From the NCBI GenBank assembly GCA_002281855.1, contig NCHQ01000002.1, forward strand, positions 1-64,000: a stretch of DNA of 64,000 nucleotides, read 5' to 3'. This DNA is from Rhodospirillales bacterium 24-66-33. Lineage in GTDB: Bacteria > Pseudomonadota > Alphaproteobacteria > Reyranellales > Reyranellaceae. Positions 24,942-32,484 of this stretch are shown here, one piece after another. A program made the translations under genes and the position numbers. Every line of letters begins with the position of its first letter. The first letter of the stretch is position 1. A model generated the notes under the pieces. It saw only the letters and a list, made by a program, of their open reading frames with translations. It was not told where the DNA came from and did not search any database.

Positions 24942-25867
24942 GATCCTCCGCTCTGCGCTCGCCCTTCCTATGGGTGGGACTGCTCCTGCTGGTCGCCCTG
25001 GCGGGCGCGCTGGTGTTCAGCGACAGCGTGGCCGAGCTGGCCCGCTACTCGGCCGAATATCAGCGCCGCATCAACCATGTCCTCTCGACCTCGCTGCGCG
25101 ACGTGCAGTCGGGGACGGGCTCCCTGGCGCTCTGGACCCTCGTCACCGTCTGCTTCGGGTACGGCGTCGTGCACACGCTCGGGCCCGGTCACGGCAAGGC
25201 CGTCGTGGTGGCCTACTTCCTCGACAGCAGCCGGCCGCGCGCCTGGATCGAGGGTATCTTCGCCGGCGGCTGGATCGCTTTCACCCACACGCTGGCCGCT
25301 CTGCTGCTGGCGGGTGCGCTGAAACTGTCTTCGACGGTCGGCCTGCTGGGCGCGATGCGCGAGGTGCGCAACGTCGAGATCGTCTCCTACACGTTGATCC
25401 TGCTGGTCGGGTTCTGGCGCCTGTGGGCCGGCATCACCGGCCGCCTGCACGAGCACCCGCATGGCGATCATGGGCACGATCATCACCATCATGGGCATGA
25501 TCACGGGCACGATCACGCGCACGGGCATCATCACCATGATCACGCACCGCCGCAGCGCACGATTGCCGGCTGGCTGCTGCTGACGGCGGCCGGCATCGCG
25601 CCCTGCGCGGGGGCACTGATCATCATCCTGCTCGCGATCGCGCTCGACGTGTTGTGGGCGGGCGTGGTCGGCGTCATCGCCATCGCGCTCGGCATGGCGG
25701 TCACCCTGGTGGCCATCGGCATGGCCTCGATGGTGGCGCACCGGCTGATCATCGCCGAGGGGCGCTCGCAGGAGATCGGGCGTTTCACGGCCATCGCTGC
25801 CTCGCTGATCGTGATCGCGACGGGCGGCACCTTGCTGCTGGGGTCGCTCGAACGCTTCCTGCGCTGA
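24926..25867 (+). CDS. NicO/RcnA-type nickel-cobalt transporter with His-rich loop
   Basis: 313 residues with about six or seven membrane helices. The second helix region carries the metal motif VHTLGPGHGKA (about 82-92) and a later HTLAALLLAG. A cytoplasmic or periplasmic loop at 175-206 has 19 histidines in 32 residues, a probable metal-sensing or buffering segment. The family includes Ni/Co efflux (RcnA) and uptake members, and direction cannot be read from sequence. The gene overlaps the DUF1007 gene and is followed 8 bases later by an EamA gene. Confidence 0.88.
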   Translation: MPTSVRSSALRSPFLWVGLLLLVALAGALVFSDSVAELARYSAEYQRRINHVLSTSLRDVQSGTGSLALWTLVTVCFGYGVVHTLGPGHGKAVVVAYFLDSSRPRAWIEGIFAGGWIAFTHTLAALLLAGALKLSSTVGLLGAMREVRNVEIVSYTLILLVGFWRLWAGITGRLHEHPHGDHGHDHHHHGHDHGHDHAHGHHHHDHAPPQRTIAGWLLLTAAGIAPCAGALIIILLAIALDVLWAGVVGVIAIALGMAVTLVAIGMASMVAHRLIIAEGRSQEIGRFTAIAASLIVIATGGTLLLGSLERFLR

Positions 25868-25875
25868 GACCGAAG

Positions 25876-26766
25876 GTGGCCGAGATCAAGGCGCCCAGTC
25901 GGTCGTCGCGGCCCCTGCTGGGCGTGCTCTTCATGTGCACGGCCTGCACGCTGTTCCCGATCATGAACGGGCTGGTGAAGCTGCTGGCCGCGACCTACGA
26001 CCCGCAGGAGATCGTCTGGTTCCGGATCATCCTGCATCTGGTGCTGGTGGCCGCAGTGTTCATGCCGCGCATGGGACTGGGCCTGCTGCGCACGCGACGC
26101 ATCGGCACGCAGTTCGTCAGCTCGGTGATGATGATGCTGTCGACGCTGTTTTTCTTTTCGGCGGTGAAGTCCATTCCGGTCGCCGAGGCCATCGCGGTCA
26201 CCTTCGTGGCACCGCTCGCCGTGGTGCTGCTCGCCTGGCCGCTGCTGGGCGAGCGAATCACCTTCTTCCGCATGGCCGCGGTGATCGTGGGCTTTGCCGG
26301 CGTCCTGATCGTCATCCGGCCGGGCAGCGCGGTCTTCCAATGGCAGTCGCTGCTGCTGTTGGGCAGCGCCGTTTGCTACGCCATGTACCAGATCCTGATC
26401 CGGCGGCTTGCCGGCATAGACGCGCCCGCCACGTCGATCTTCTACAGCGTGCTGCTCGGCGCCATCCTCATGTCGATCTGGCTGCCTTTCCATTGGAAGA
26501 CACCGGTGAGCGCGACCGACTGGGCGCTGCTCTGTTCGCTGGGGGCGTTGGGAGCGCTGGGCCACTATTGCGTGGCCAAGGCCATGACCTACGCCTCGGC
26601 AAACTTCGTGGCGCCGTTCAACTACACGCAGATGATCGGCTCGGTCGCCGTGGGCTACCTGATGTTCGCCGAGGTGCCGGATTTCTACACCTGGCTCGGA
26701 ACAGCCGTGGTCGTCGGCGCCGGCCTGATGGTCGGCCTGCAGGGGCGCAAACCGCAAACGAATTGA
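25876..26766 (+). CDS. EamA/DMT-family membrane transporter
   Basis: 296 residues using the GTG at 25876, the first start codon after the NicO stop that keeps all ten predicted helices. Two EamA halves are present (about 10-145 and 155-290), the second containing HYCVAKAMTYASANFVAPFNYTQ-type sequence typical of RhtA/PecM-like exporters. The substrate is unknown. The SD is poor and the 8-base gap suggests reinitiation after the NicO gene. Confidence 0.8.
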   Translation: MAEIKAPSRSSRPLLGVLFMCTACTLFPIMNGLVKLLAATYDPQEIVWFRIILHLVLVAAVFMPRMGLGLLRTRRIGTQFVSSVMMMLSTLFFFSAVKSIPVAEAIAVTFVAPLAVVLLAWPLLGERITFFRMAAVIVGFAGVLIVIRPGSAVFQWQSLLLLGSAVCYAMYQILIRRLAGIDAPATSIFYSVLLGAILMSIWLPFHWKTPVSATDWALLCSLGALGALGHYCVAKAMTYASANFVAPFNYTQMIGSVAVGYLMFAEVPDFYTWLGTAVVVGAGLMVGLQGRKPQTN

Positions 26767-26791
26767 AGGGAAGGGACGGGCGCGCCTCCAA

Positions 26792-28195
26792 TTACAGCCC
26801 CAGCGTCGACAGGTCCGGCGCGCGCTTATGGAAATCGGTCGCGTCCTGCAGCGCCTTGCCGATTCGGAGCACCGTGCCCTCGGCGTAGGGCTTGCCCAGC
26901 AGCTGGAGGCCGATCGGCAGGCCGCTCGAGAACCCGTTCGGCAGCGAGAGGCCGCACAGGCCGAGATAGTTGCCGGGGCGGGTCATCAGCGAGATCGCGG
27001 GCGAGGTTTCGTCGACCTCGGTGACGGGGATGGCGCCCGAGGCCAGTGCCGGCGTGAGCAGCGCGTCGTAGGGCGCCATCCAGGCGTTGAAGGCGGCGCG
27101 GCGCTCGCCCATGCGGCGCAGCTCCTCGGCATAGAGGGCCGGGGCGAAGCCCTTGGCCGCCATCGCGCGACCGCGCACGCCCGCGCCGATCGGCTGGTTC
27201 ATGTCCTCGATCCAGCCGCGATGCAGCGACCAGAGTTCGGAGGCCGAGATCGAGCCCGCGCCGACGCCGAGATTGAAATACCATTCGGGGATCTTCACCG
27301 GCTCGACGATGGCACCGAGCTCTTCCAGCATCCGGGCTGAAGCCAGCCACGCCTCGATCACGTCGGCATGGCACTCGGGCAGGGAAGAGGCGTCGGGCAG
27401 GGCGATGCGCAGGCCCTTGATCGAGCCGCCTTTGGTCGCGGCGGTGAAATCCTCGAGCGGCTGGCCGAGGGTGGTCGGATCGCGCGGATCGGGACCTGCC
27501 AGCGCATTGAGCATCAAGGCGCAATCCTCGACCGAGCGCGTCATCGGCCCGATCGAGTCGAGCGTCCAGGACAGCAGCATGGTGCCATGCAGGCTGATGC
27601 GGCCGAACGTGACCTTGAGGCCGACCAGCCCGTTGAAGGCGCAGGGAATGCGCACCGAGCCGCCGGTGTCGCTGCCGATGCCTGCGGGCGTGAGACGCGC
27701 CGCGACGGCGACGCCAGTGCCGCTCGACGAGCCGCCGGGCGTGCGGTGGGTATCGAGGTCCCACGGATTCCACGGCGTGCCCATCAGCGGGTTGGTGCCC
27801 CAGCCGCCGAAGGCGAACTCGACCATGTGCAGCTTGCCGAGCGGGATCATGCCGGCCGCGGTCAGGCGCTCGACCGTGTTCGAGGTCTCGGTGGCGACTC
27901 GCTTCTCCCACATCTTGGAGCCGGCGGTACCAATGCGCCCGGCGATGTCGCAGAGATCCTTGTAGGCGATCGGCAGACCGTGCAGCGGCGGCAGCGGAAA
28001 TCCCGACGCGCGGGCGGCATCGGCGCCGTCGGCGATCGCGCGGGCTTCCTTCGCGTAGACCTCGTTGAAGGCGTGCAGCTTGCCGTCGGCCTTTTCGATA
28101 CGCGCCAGCAACGCGTCGACCACCTCGCGCGAGGAGAAGCGCTTGGCGGCAAGGCCGGCGGAGAGTTCGGTCAGGGTGAGTTCATGCAAGGACAT
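26792..28195 (-). CDS. Amidase (amidase signature family)
   Basis: 467 residues from the ATG at 28195. The Ser-cisSer-Lys machinery is recognisable: a lysine in the AYKDLCDIAG stretch (about 77-86), the signature GGSSSGTGVAVAA (about 148-160) and the nucleophile serine in GSDTGGSVRIP (about 169-179). Family members hydrolyse amides or act as GatA. The solitary context, without gatB/gatC, and the overlap with an SDR stop (TGATG) point to a catabolic amidase. The substrate is not predictable. Confidence 0.87.
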   Translation of the reverse strand: MSLHELTLTELSAGLAAKRFSSREVVDALLARIEKADGKLHAFNEVYAKEARAIADGADAARASGFPLPPLHGLPIAYKDLCDIAGRIGTAGSKMWEKRVATETSNTVERLTAAGMIPLGKLHMVEFAFGGWGTNPLMGTPWNPWDLDTHRTPGGSSSGTGVAVAARLTPAGIGSDTGGSVRIPCAFNGLVGLKVTFGRISLHGTMLLSWTLDSIGPMTRSVEDCALMLNALAGPDPRDPTTLGQPLEDFTAATKGGSIKGLRIALPDASSLPECHADVIEAWLASARMLEELGAIVEPVKIPEWYFNLGVGAGSISASELWSLHRGWIEDMNQPIGAGVRGRAMAAKGFAPALYAEELRRMGERRAAFNAWMAPYDALLTPALASGAIPVTEVDETSPAISLMTRPGNYLGLCGLSLPNGFSSGLPIGLQLLGKPYAEGTVLRIGKALQDATDFHKRAPDLSTLGL

Positions 28196-28938
28196 CAGTA
28201 AGTGGCCCGTCCACCAGAGAGATCGAAAACCGCACCCGTCGCGAAGGTGCAGTGGGAAGAGGCGAGCCAGGCGACCATCTCGGCCACCTCCTCGACCTCG
28301 CCGAAGCGGTTCATCGGGATCTTGGACAGCATGTAGTTGATGTGTTGCTCGGTCATCTGGCTGAACAGTTCCGTCTTCACCACCGCCGGCGCGACGCAGT
28401 TCACCAGCACGCCGGTCGTAGCAAGTTCCTTGCCGAGCGACTTGGTGAGGCCGATGACGGCGGCCTTCGAGGCGGAGTAGGCCGAGGCGTTGGGATTGCC
28501 CTCCTTGCCGGCCACCGAGGCGATGTTGACGACGCGGCCCCAGCCGCGCTGCACCATGCCGTCGATAACGACGCGGTTGGTCAGGAAGACACCCGTCAGG
28601 TTGATGTCGATCACCTGGCGCCAGGCATCGACGGGATATTTGGCCACGGTCGTGTTGGGGCCGGTGATGCCGGCGCTGGCGACCAGGATGTCCGGCGGCG
28701 CCAGCAGCTTCTCGGTCTCGGCCAGCGCCCTGGCGACATCCGCCTCGCTGGTGACGTCGACGGCGATGGCGACCGCGCCCTTTAGGGTCGCGGCGGACTG
28801 CCTCGCGCGCTCGGGATCGCGGTCCCACAGGGCGACCCGCCCGCCGCCTGCGGTGATCTTCGCGGCGCAGGCGAAGCCTATGCCACGTGCGCCGCCGGTC
28901 ACGATCGCGGTCCGGCCCCGGAACAGTTCGGCCTCCAT
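28195..28938 (-). CDS. SDR-family oxidoreductase
   Basis: 247 residues from the ATG at 28938, chosen for its GGAGG sequence 6 bases upstream. The cofactor motif is TGGARGIGFA (about 14-23), the NAG-like motif is ASAGITG (about 83-89), and the catalytic serine and Y-x3-K are in IASVAGKEGN and AYSASKAAV (about 136-155). The type is like 3-oxoacyl-ACP reductase, probably NAD(P)H-dependent. The downstream amidase start overlaps its stop, so both are translated together. Confidence 0.86.
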   Translation of the reverse strand: MEAELFRGRTAIVTGGARGIGFACAAKITAGGGRVALWDRDPERARQSAATLKGAVAIAVDVTSEADVARALAETEKLLAPPDILVASAGITGPNTTVAKYPVDAWRQVIDINLTGVFLTNRVVIDGMVQRGWGRVVNIASVAGKEGNPNASAYSASKAAVIGLTKSLGKELATTGVLVNCVAPAVVKTELFSQMTEQHINYMLSKIPMNRFGEVEEVAEMVAWLASSHCTFATGAVFDLSGGRATY

Positions 28939-28955
28939 GTCTTCCTCCCAAATCC

Positions 28956-28984
28956 TTGAATTATCTTGCAAATCCCAGCATATC
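28956..28984 (+). promoter_or_regulatory. Possible promoter for the Mo-hydroxylase maturation operon
   Basis: TTGAAT (28956-28961) and CATATC (28979-28984) are 17 bases apart, 61 bases upstream of the AAA ATPase ATG at 29046. This AT-rich stretch is unlike the surrounding DNA. It also overlaps the leader of the divergent SDR gene. Confidence 0.35.
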
Positions 28985-29045
28985 GGCGCGCCGGGGCATC
29001 CGCTACACTGTGCGCTTCGGTGTCTCGAGTTTTCGCGGGAGTTTC

Positions 29046-29969
29046 ATGCCTTCGCCCATTCCGGCGTCCATCGACGCCACTGTCGAGCTGCTGAAGGGCG
29101 GCGAGTACATCGCCGACCGCAGCCTCGCCACGGTCCTCTACCTCGCCCTCAAGCTGGGCCGTCCGCTGTTCTGCGAAGGCGAGGCGGGCGTCGGCAAGAC
29201 CGAGATCGCCAAGGTGCTGGCCGAGACGCTGAAGCGGCCGCTGATCCGCCTGCAGTGCTACGAGGGCCTCGACGTCGCCTCGGCGGTCTACGAGTGGAAC
29301 TACGCCCGCCAGATGATCGAGATTCGCCTCGCCGAGGCGCAGGGCGTGCACGACCGTGGCGAACTCTCGGCCGACATCTTCGACGAGCGGTTCCTGATCC
29401 GCCGTCCGCTCCTCGAGGCGCTGCAGCCGCATGTCGGCGGCGCCCCGATCCTGCTGATCGACGAGCTGGACCGCACCGACGAGCCGTTCGAGGCCTACCT
29501 GCTCGAAGTCCTCTCGGACTTCCAGGTGACGATCCCGGAACTCGGCACGATCAAGGCGGCGGAACGGCCGATCGTCATCATCACCTCGAACCGCACGCGC
29601 GAGATCCACGACGCGCTGAAGCGGCGCTGCTTCTACCACTGGGTCGACTATCCGGACCTCAAGCGCGAGCTGGAGATCCTGCGGGTCAAGGCCCCGGGCG
29701 CCAGCGAGCGCCTGTCGCGCCAGGTCGTGGGCTTCGTCCAGGAGCTGCGCAAGCTCGACCTGTTCAAGGCGCCGGGCGTTGCCGAGACGATCGACTGGTC
29801 TACGGCGCTGTCCGAACTCGACGTGCTGGATCTCGACCCGCGCACGATCAACGACACGCTGGGCGTGCTGCTAAAGTACCAGGACGACATCCAGCGCCTG
29901 CAGGGCTCGGAAGCGGCCGAGATTCTGCGCAAGGTAAAGTCCGACATCGCCGCCCAGCCGCTGGGCTGA
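29046..29969 (+). CDS. MoxR/CoxD-like AAA+ ATPase
   Basis: 307 residues. Walker A is GEAGVGKT (45-52), Walker B is ILLIDELDR (about 139-147), and a sensor-type asparagine lies in IITSNRTREI (about 178-187). In Oligotropha, the CoxD ATPase helps convert the CO dehydrogenase molybdenum centre to its sulfurated form. This protein has the same size and is followed by a VWA partner, as in cox and other MoxR systems. It heads the cassette ending at 35766, and a repeat element separates it from the VWA gene. No CO dehydrogenase subunit lies in the window, so the client is unknown. Confidence 0.88.
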   Translation: MPSPIPASIDATVELLKGGEYIADRSLATVLYLALKLGRPLFCEGEAGVGKTEIAKVLAETLKRPLIRLQCYEGLDVASAVYEWNYARQMIEIRLAEAQGVHDRGELSADIFDERFLIRRPLLEALQPHVGGAPILLIDELDRTDEPFEAYLLEVLSDFQVTIPELGTIKAAERPIVIITSNRTREIHDALKRRCFYHWVDYPDLKRELEILRVKAPGASERLSRQVVGFVQELRKLDLFKAPGVAETIDWSTALSELDVLDLDPRTINDTLGVLLKYQDDIQRLQGSEAAEILRKVKSDIAAQPLG

Positions 29970-29995
29970 GCCGGTGGTGTGCCGCACACTCACAC

Positions 29996-30155
29996 CTCCC
30001 CCGTCATACGGGGGAGGTGGCCCGAAGGGCCGGAGGGGGAAGGCCCCAAAGGCGGTCTTTGGAAGCTCTGGGATCAAAATCGGCACGCACCTCTACTGGG
30101 GCTTTCCCCCTCCGCTCCGTATGACGGAGCACCTCCCCCGTTTGACGGGGGAGGA
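29996..30155. repeat. Paired GC-rich inverted repeats within the maturation operon
   Basis: A left element (about 29996-30050) and a right element (about 30099-30155) are each self-complementary around CCTCCCCCGT and ACGGGGGAGG and also pair with each other. The pair fills most of the 207-base gap between the AAA ATPase and VWA genes. A related element lies at about 37941-38065. Confidence 0.75.
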
Positions 30156-30176
30156 TGGTGAGAGGCGGACCCTGTA

Positions 30177-31427
30177 GTGGACACTCTACCCACCACGCCC
30201 GTGCCTCAGCCGCGCGACGGTAAGCTCGCGAGCAACATCGTGCACTTCGCGCGGACCTTGCGCACGGCCGGCCTGCGGGTCGGGCCGGGGCAGATTCTGC
30301 GCGCCATCGAAGCGGTGGAGGCGGCGGGGCTGCGGAACCGCGACGACTTCTACTGGACGCTCCATTCGGTCTTCGTGAACCGTCGCGACCAGCGCGAGAT
30401 CTTCGACCAGGCGTTCCACGTCTACTGGCGCAATCCGCGCCTGCTCGAGAAGATGATGGACATGCTGCTGCCGCAGATCGGCGTGCCGGCCGAGCAGGAC
30501 AAGGGCAAGCAGCTCAGCCGGCGCCTGCAGGAAGCGCTGCAGCCGGGGCAGGGCGAGGCGCCGCCGGAGCAGTCCGAGGAGCCGCCGGAAGTCGAGGTCG
30601 AGGCGACCTTCACCGTGTCCGACCGTGAGGTCCTGCAGACGCGCGACTTCGAGCAGATGTCGCAGACGGAGATCGACGAGGCCTTGCGCGCCATCTCCCG
30701 CCTGCGCCTGCCGGTGCCGGAGCGGCGCACGCGCCGGTACCAGGCGGCGCGGCGCGGGCCGCGCATCGATTTCCGGGCCTCGCTGCGCCGCGCGATGCGG
30801 CCGGAGGGGCTGACGGAACTGGCCCGGCGCGAGCCGCGCCGCCGGCCGCCGCCGCTCGTCATCCTATGCGACATCTCCGGTTCGATGGCTCGCTACACGC
30901 GGATGTTCCTGCATTTCATGCATGCGATCACCAACGACCGCGACCGCGTCTACTGCTTCACCTTCGGCACGCGCCTGTCGAACGTGACACGGGCCTTGCG
31001 CAACCGCGACGTCGACATCGCCCTGCAGAAGGCTTCGTCGCAGGTCGAGGACTGGTCGGGCGGCACGCGCATCGGCCAGGCGCTGCACGAGTTCAACAAC
31101 AAGTGGTCGCGCCGCGTTCTGGGGCAGGGTGCGGTCGTTCTCCTCATCACCGACGGGCTGGATCGCGAGGGCGCGTCCGGTTTGGATGAGGAAATGGAAC
31201 GCTTGCATAAGTCCTGCTCACGCATGATCTGGCTGAACCCGCTCTTGCGGTACGGCGGCTACGAGCCCAAGTCTCAGGGCAACAAGGCCATGCTGCCGCA
31301 TGTCGACGAATTCAGGCCCGTCCACAATCTGGAGAGCCTGTCCGGCCTGATCGCGGCGCTGGGTGCCCGCACCGTCGCGGCCGACAAGCGGCTGTCGGGA
31401 TGGCAGACCGAACTTCGCAAGGAGTAG
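30177..31427 (+). CDS. CoxE-like von Willebrand factor A protein
   Basis: 416 residues from the GTG at 30177. The C-terminal half (about 225-400) is a VWA domain with the MIDAS motif CDISGSM (about 230-236), a later threonine near SGGTRIG and a TDGLDRE aspartate. The N-terminal half is acidic and helical. CoxE-type proteins act with the AAA ATPase in metal-centre assembly of CO dehydrogenase, copper insertion in Oligotropha. It is 3 bases from the next gene's ATG, so it is tightly coupled to the XdhC pieces. No copper-site client is seen. Confidence 0.86.
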   Translation: MDTLPTTPVPQPRDGKLASNIVHFARTLRTAGLRVGPGQILRAIEAVEAAGLRNRDDFYWTLHSVFVNRRDQREIFDQAFHVYWRNPRLLEKMMDMLLPQIGVPAEQDKGKQLSRRLQEALQPGQGEAPPEQSEEPPEVEVEATFTVSDREVLQTRDFEQMSQTEIDEALRAISRLRLPVPERRTRRYQAARRGPRIDFRASLRRAMRPEGLTELARREPRRRPPPLVILCDISGSMARYTRMFLHFMHAITNDRDRVYCFTFGTRLSNVTRALRNRDVDIALQKASSQVEDWSGGTRIGQALHEFNNKWSRRVLGQGAVVLLITDGLDREGASGLDEEMERLHKSCSRMIWLNPLLRYGGYEPKSQGNKAMLPHVDEFRPVHNLESLSGLIAALGARTVAADKRLSGWQTELRKE

Positions 31428-31430
31428 ACC

Positions 31431-31751
31431 ATGAGCGATGCGCTGGAAGTTCTCGATCAGGTCGGCCAGTGGAAGGCCGACGGCAAGGGCGTCGCCGTGG
31501 CCACCGTGATTGTCACCTGGGGATCCTCGCCGCGTCCCGTCGGCAGCCAGCTCGGCGTCGACGATGCCGGCAACATGGTGGGCTCGGTGTCCGGCGGCTG
31601 CATCGAAGGCGCGGTCGTCAAGGAGGCGCTGGACGCCATCAAGGACGGCAAGCCGCGGCTGCTCGATTTCGGCGTCAGCGACGAGCAGGCCTGGGATGTC
31701 GGTCTCGCCTGCGGTGGCAAGGTCCAGGTCTTCGTCGAGAAGGTGAATTGA
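31431..31751 (+). CDS. XdhC N-terminal half (XdhC/CoxI domain)
   Basis: 106 residues covering only the N-terminal XdhC/CoxI domain: TWGSSPRPVG (29-38), GSVSGGCIEG (51-60, C57) and GLACGG (91-96, C94). In single-chain XdhC this domain binds molybdenum cofactor and presents it for sulfuration and insertion. The Rossmann half is encoded separately 4 bases downstream, so the two should act as a complex. The split looks ancestral rather than a frameshift because each half has its own start and SD-like sequence. Confidence 0.87.
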   Translation: MSDALEVLDQVGQWKADGKGVAVATVIVTWGSSPRPVGSQLGVDDAGNMVGSVSGGCIEGAVVKEALDAIKDGKPRLLDFGVSDEQAWDVGLACGGKVQVFVEKVN

Positions 31752-31755
31752 TCCG

Positions 31756-32484
31756 ATGAAAGCCGAAACCCTCGCCGCCCTCCAGGACGCACGCGTCAAG
31801 CGGCGCGCTGTGACGCTCGCCACTCGCCTCAGCGATGCCGCCGAAGCACTGGTCTATCGCGACGACGCCAAAGGCGAGCTGGCGAGCGATGCCGCAATCG
31901 TCGCGGCGGCGCAGCGCGCCATGGATATCGGCAAGAGCGAGACGGTGGATATCGGCGGGGCCAAGATCTTCCTGAACGTCTACGTGCCGCCGCCGCGGCT
32001 GATCATCGTCGGCGCCGTGCACATCGCGCAGTCGCTGGCGCCGATGGCGGCCATGCTCGAGTTCGATGTCACGGTCGTCGATCCGCGCGGCGCCTGGGCG
32101 ACGACCCAACGCTTCCCCGGCGTGAAGGTGATCCAGGACTGGGCCGACGAGGCCTTCCAGGCGATGGGTCTCGACGTGTCGACTGCGGTCGTGACCTTGA
32201 CCCACGATCCCAAGCTCGACGATCCGGCGCTCGAAGCGGCGCTGAAATCCGACGTCTTCTACATTGGGGCGCTGGGCAGCCGGCGTACCCACGCCAAGCG
32301 CAAGGAGCGCCTGGCCGAGGTCGGCATCACCGAGGAGATGTTCGCCCGCGTCCACGGGCCGGTCGGTCTCAACATCGGCGCCAAGTCGCCGGCCGAGATC
32401 GCGGTGTCGATCCTGGGCCAGATCATCGAGGTGCGCGCGCGCCGCCTCGAAGCCCTGTCTGCGCCGAAGGTCGCTGCGGCGTGA
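31756..32484 (+). CDS. XdhC C-terminal half (Rossmann domain)
   Basis: 242 residues. After a 75-residue leader, a Rossmann fold begins at PPRLIIVGAVHIAQSLAP (about 78-95). The XdhC C-terminal signature includes VTLTHDPKLDD (about 136-146), FYIGALGSRRTHAKR (about 160-174) and GLNIGAKSPAEIAVSI (about 198-213). It would complete the XdhC molybdenum-cofactor chaperone with the small upstream protein. Its stop overlaps the GTG of the MocA fusion gene. Confidence 0.88.
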   Translation: MKAETLAALQDARVKRRAVTLATRLSDAAEALVYRDDAKGELASDAAIVAAAQRAMDIGKSETVDIGGAKIFLNVYVPPPRLIIVGAVHIAQSLAPMAAMLEFDVTVVDPRGAWATTQRFPGVKVIQDWADEAFQAMGLDVSTAVVTLTHDPKLDDPALEAALKSDVFYIGALGSRRTHAKRKERLAEVGITEEMFARVHGPVGLNIGAKSPAEIAVSILGQIIEVRARRLEALSAPKVAAA

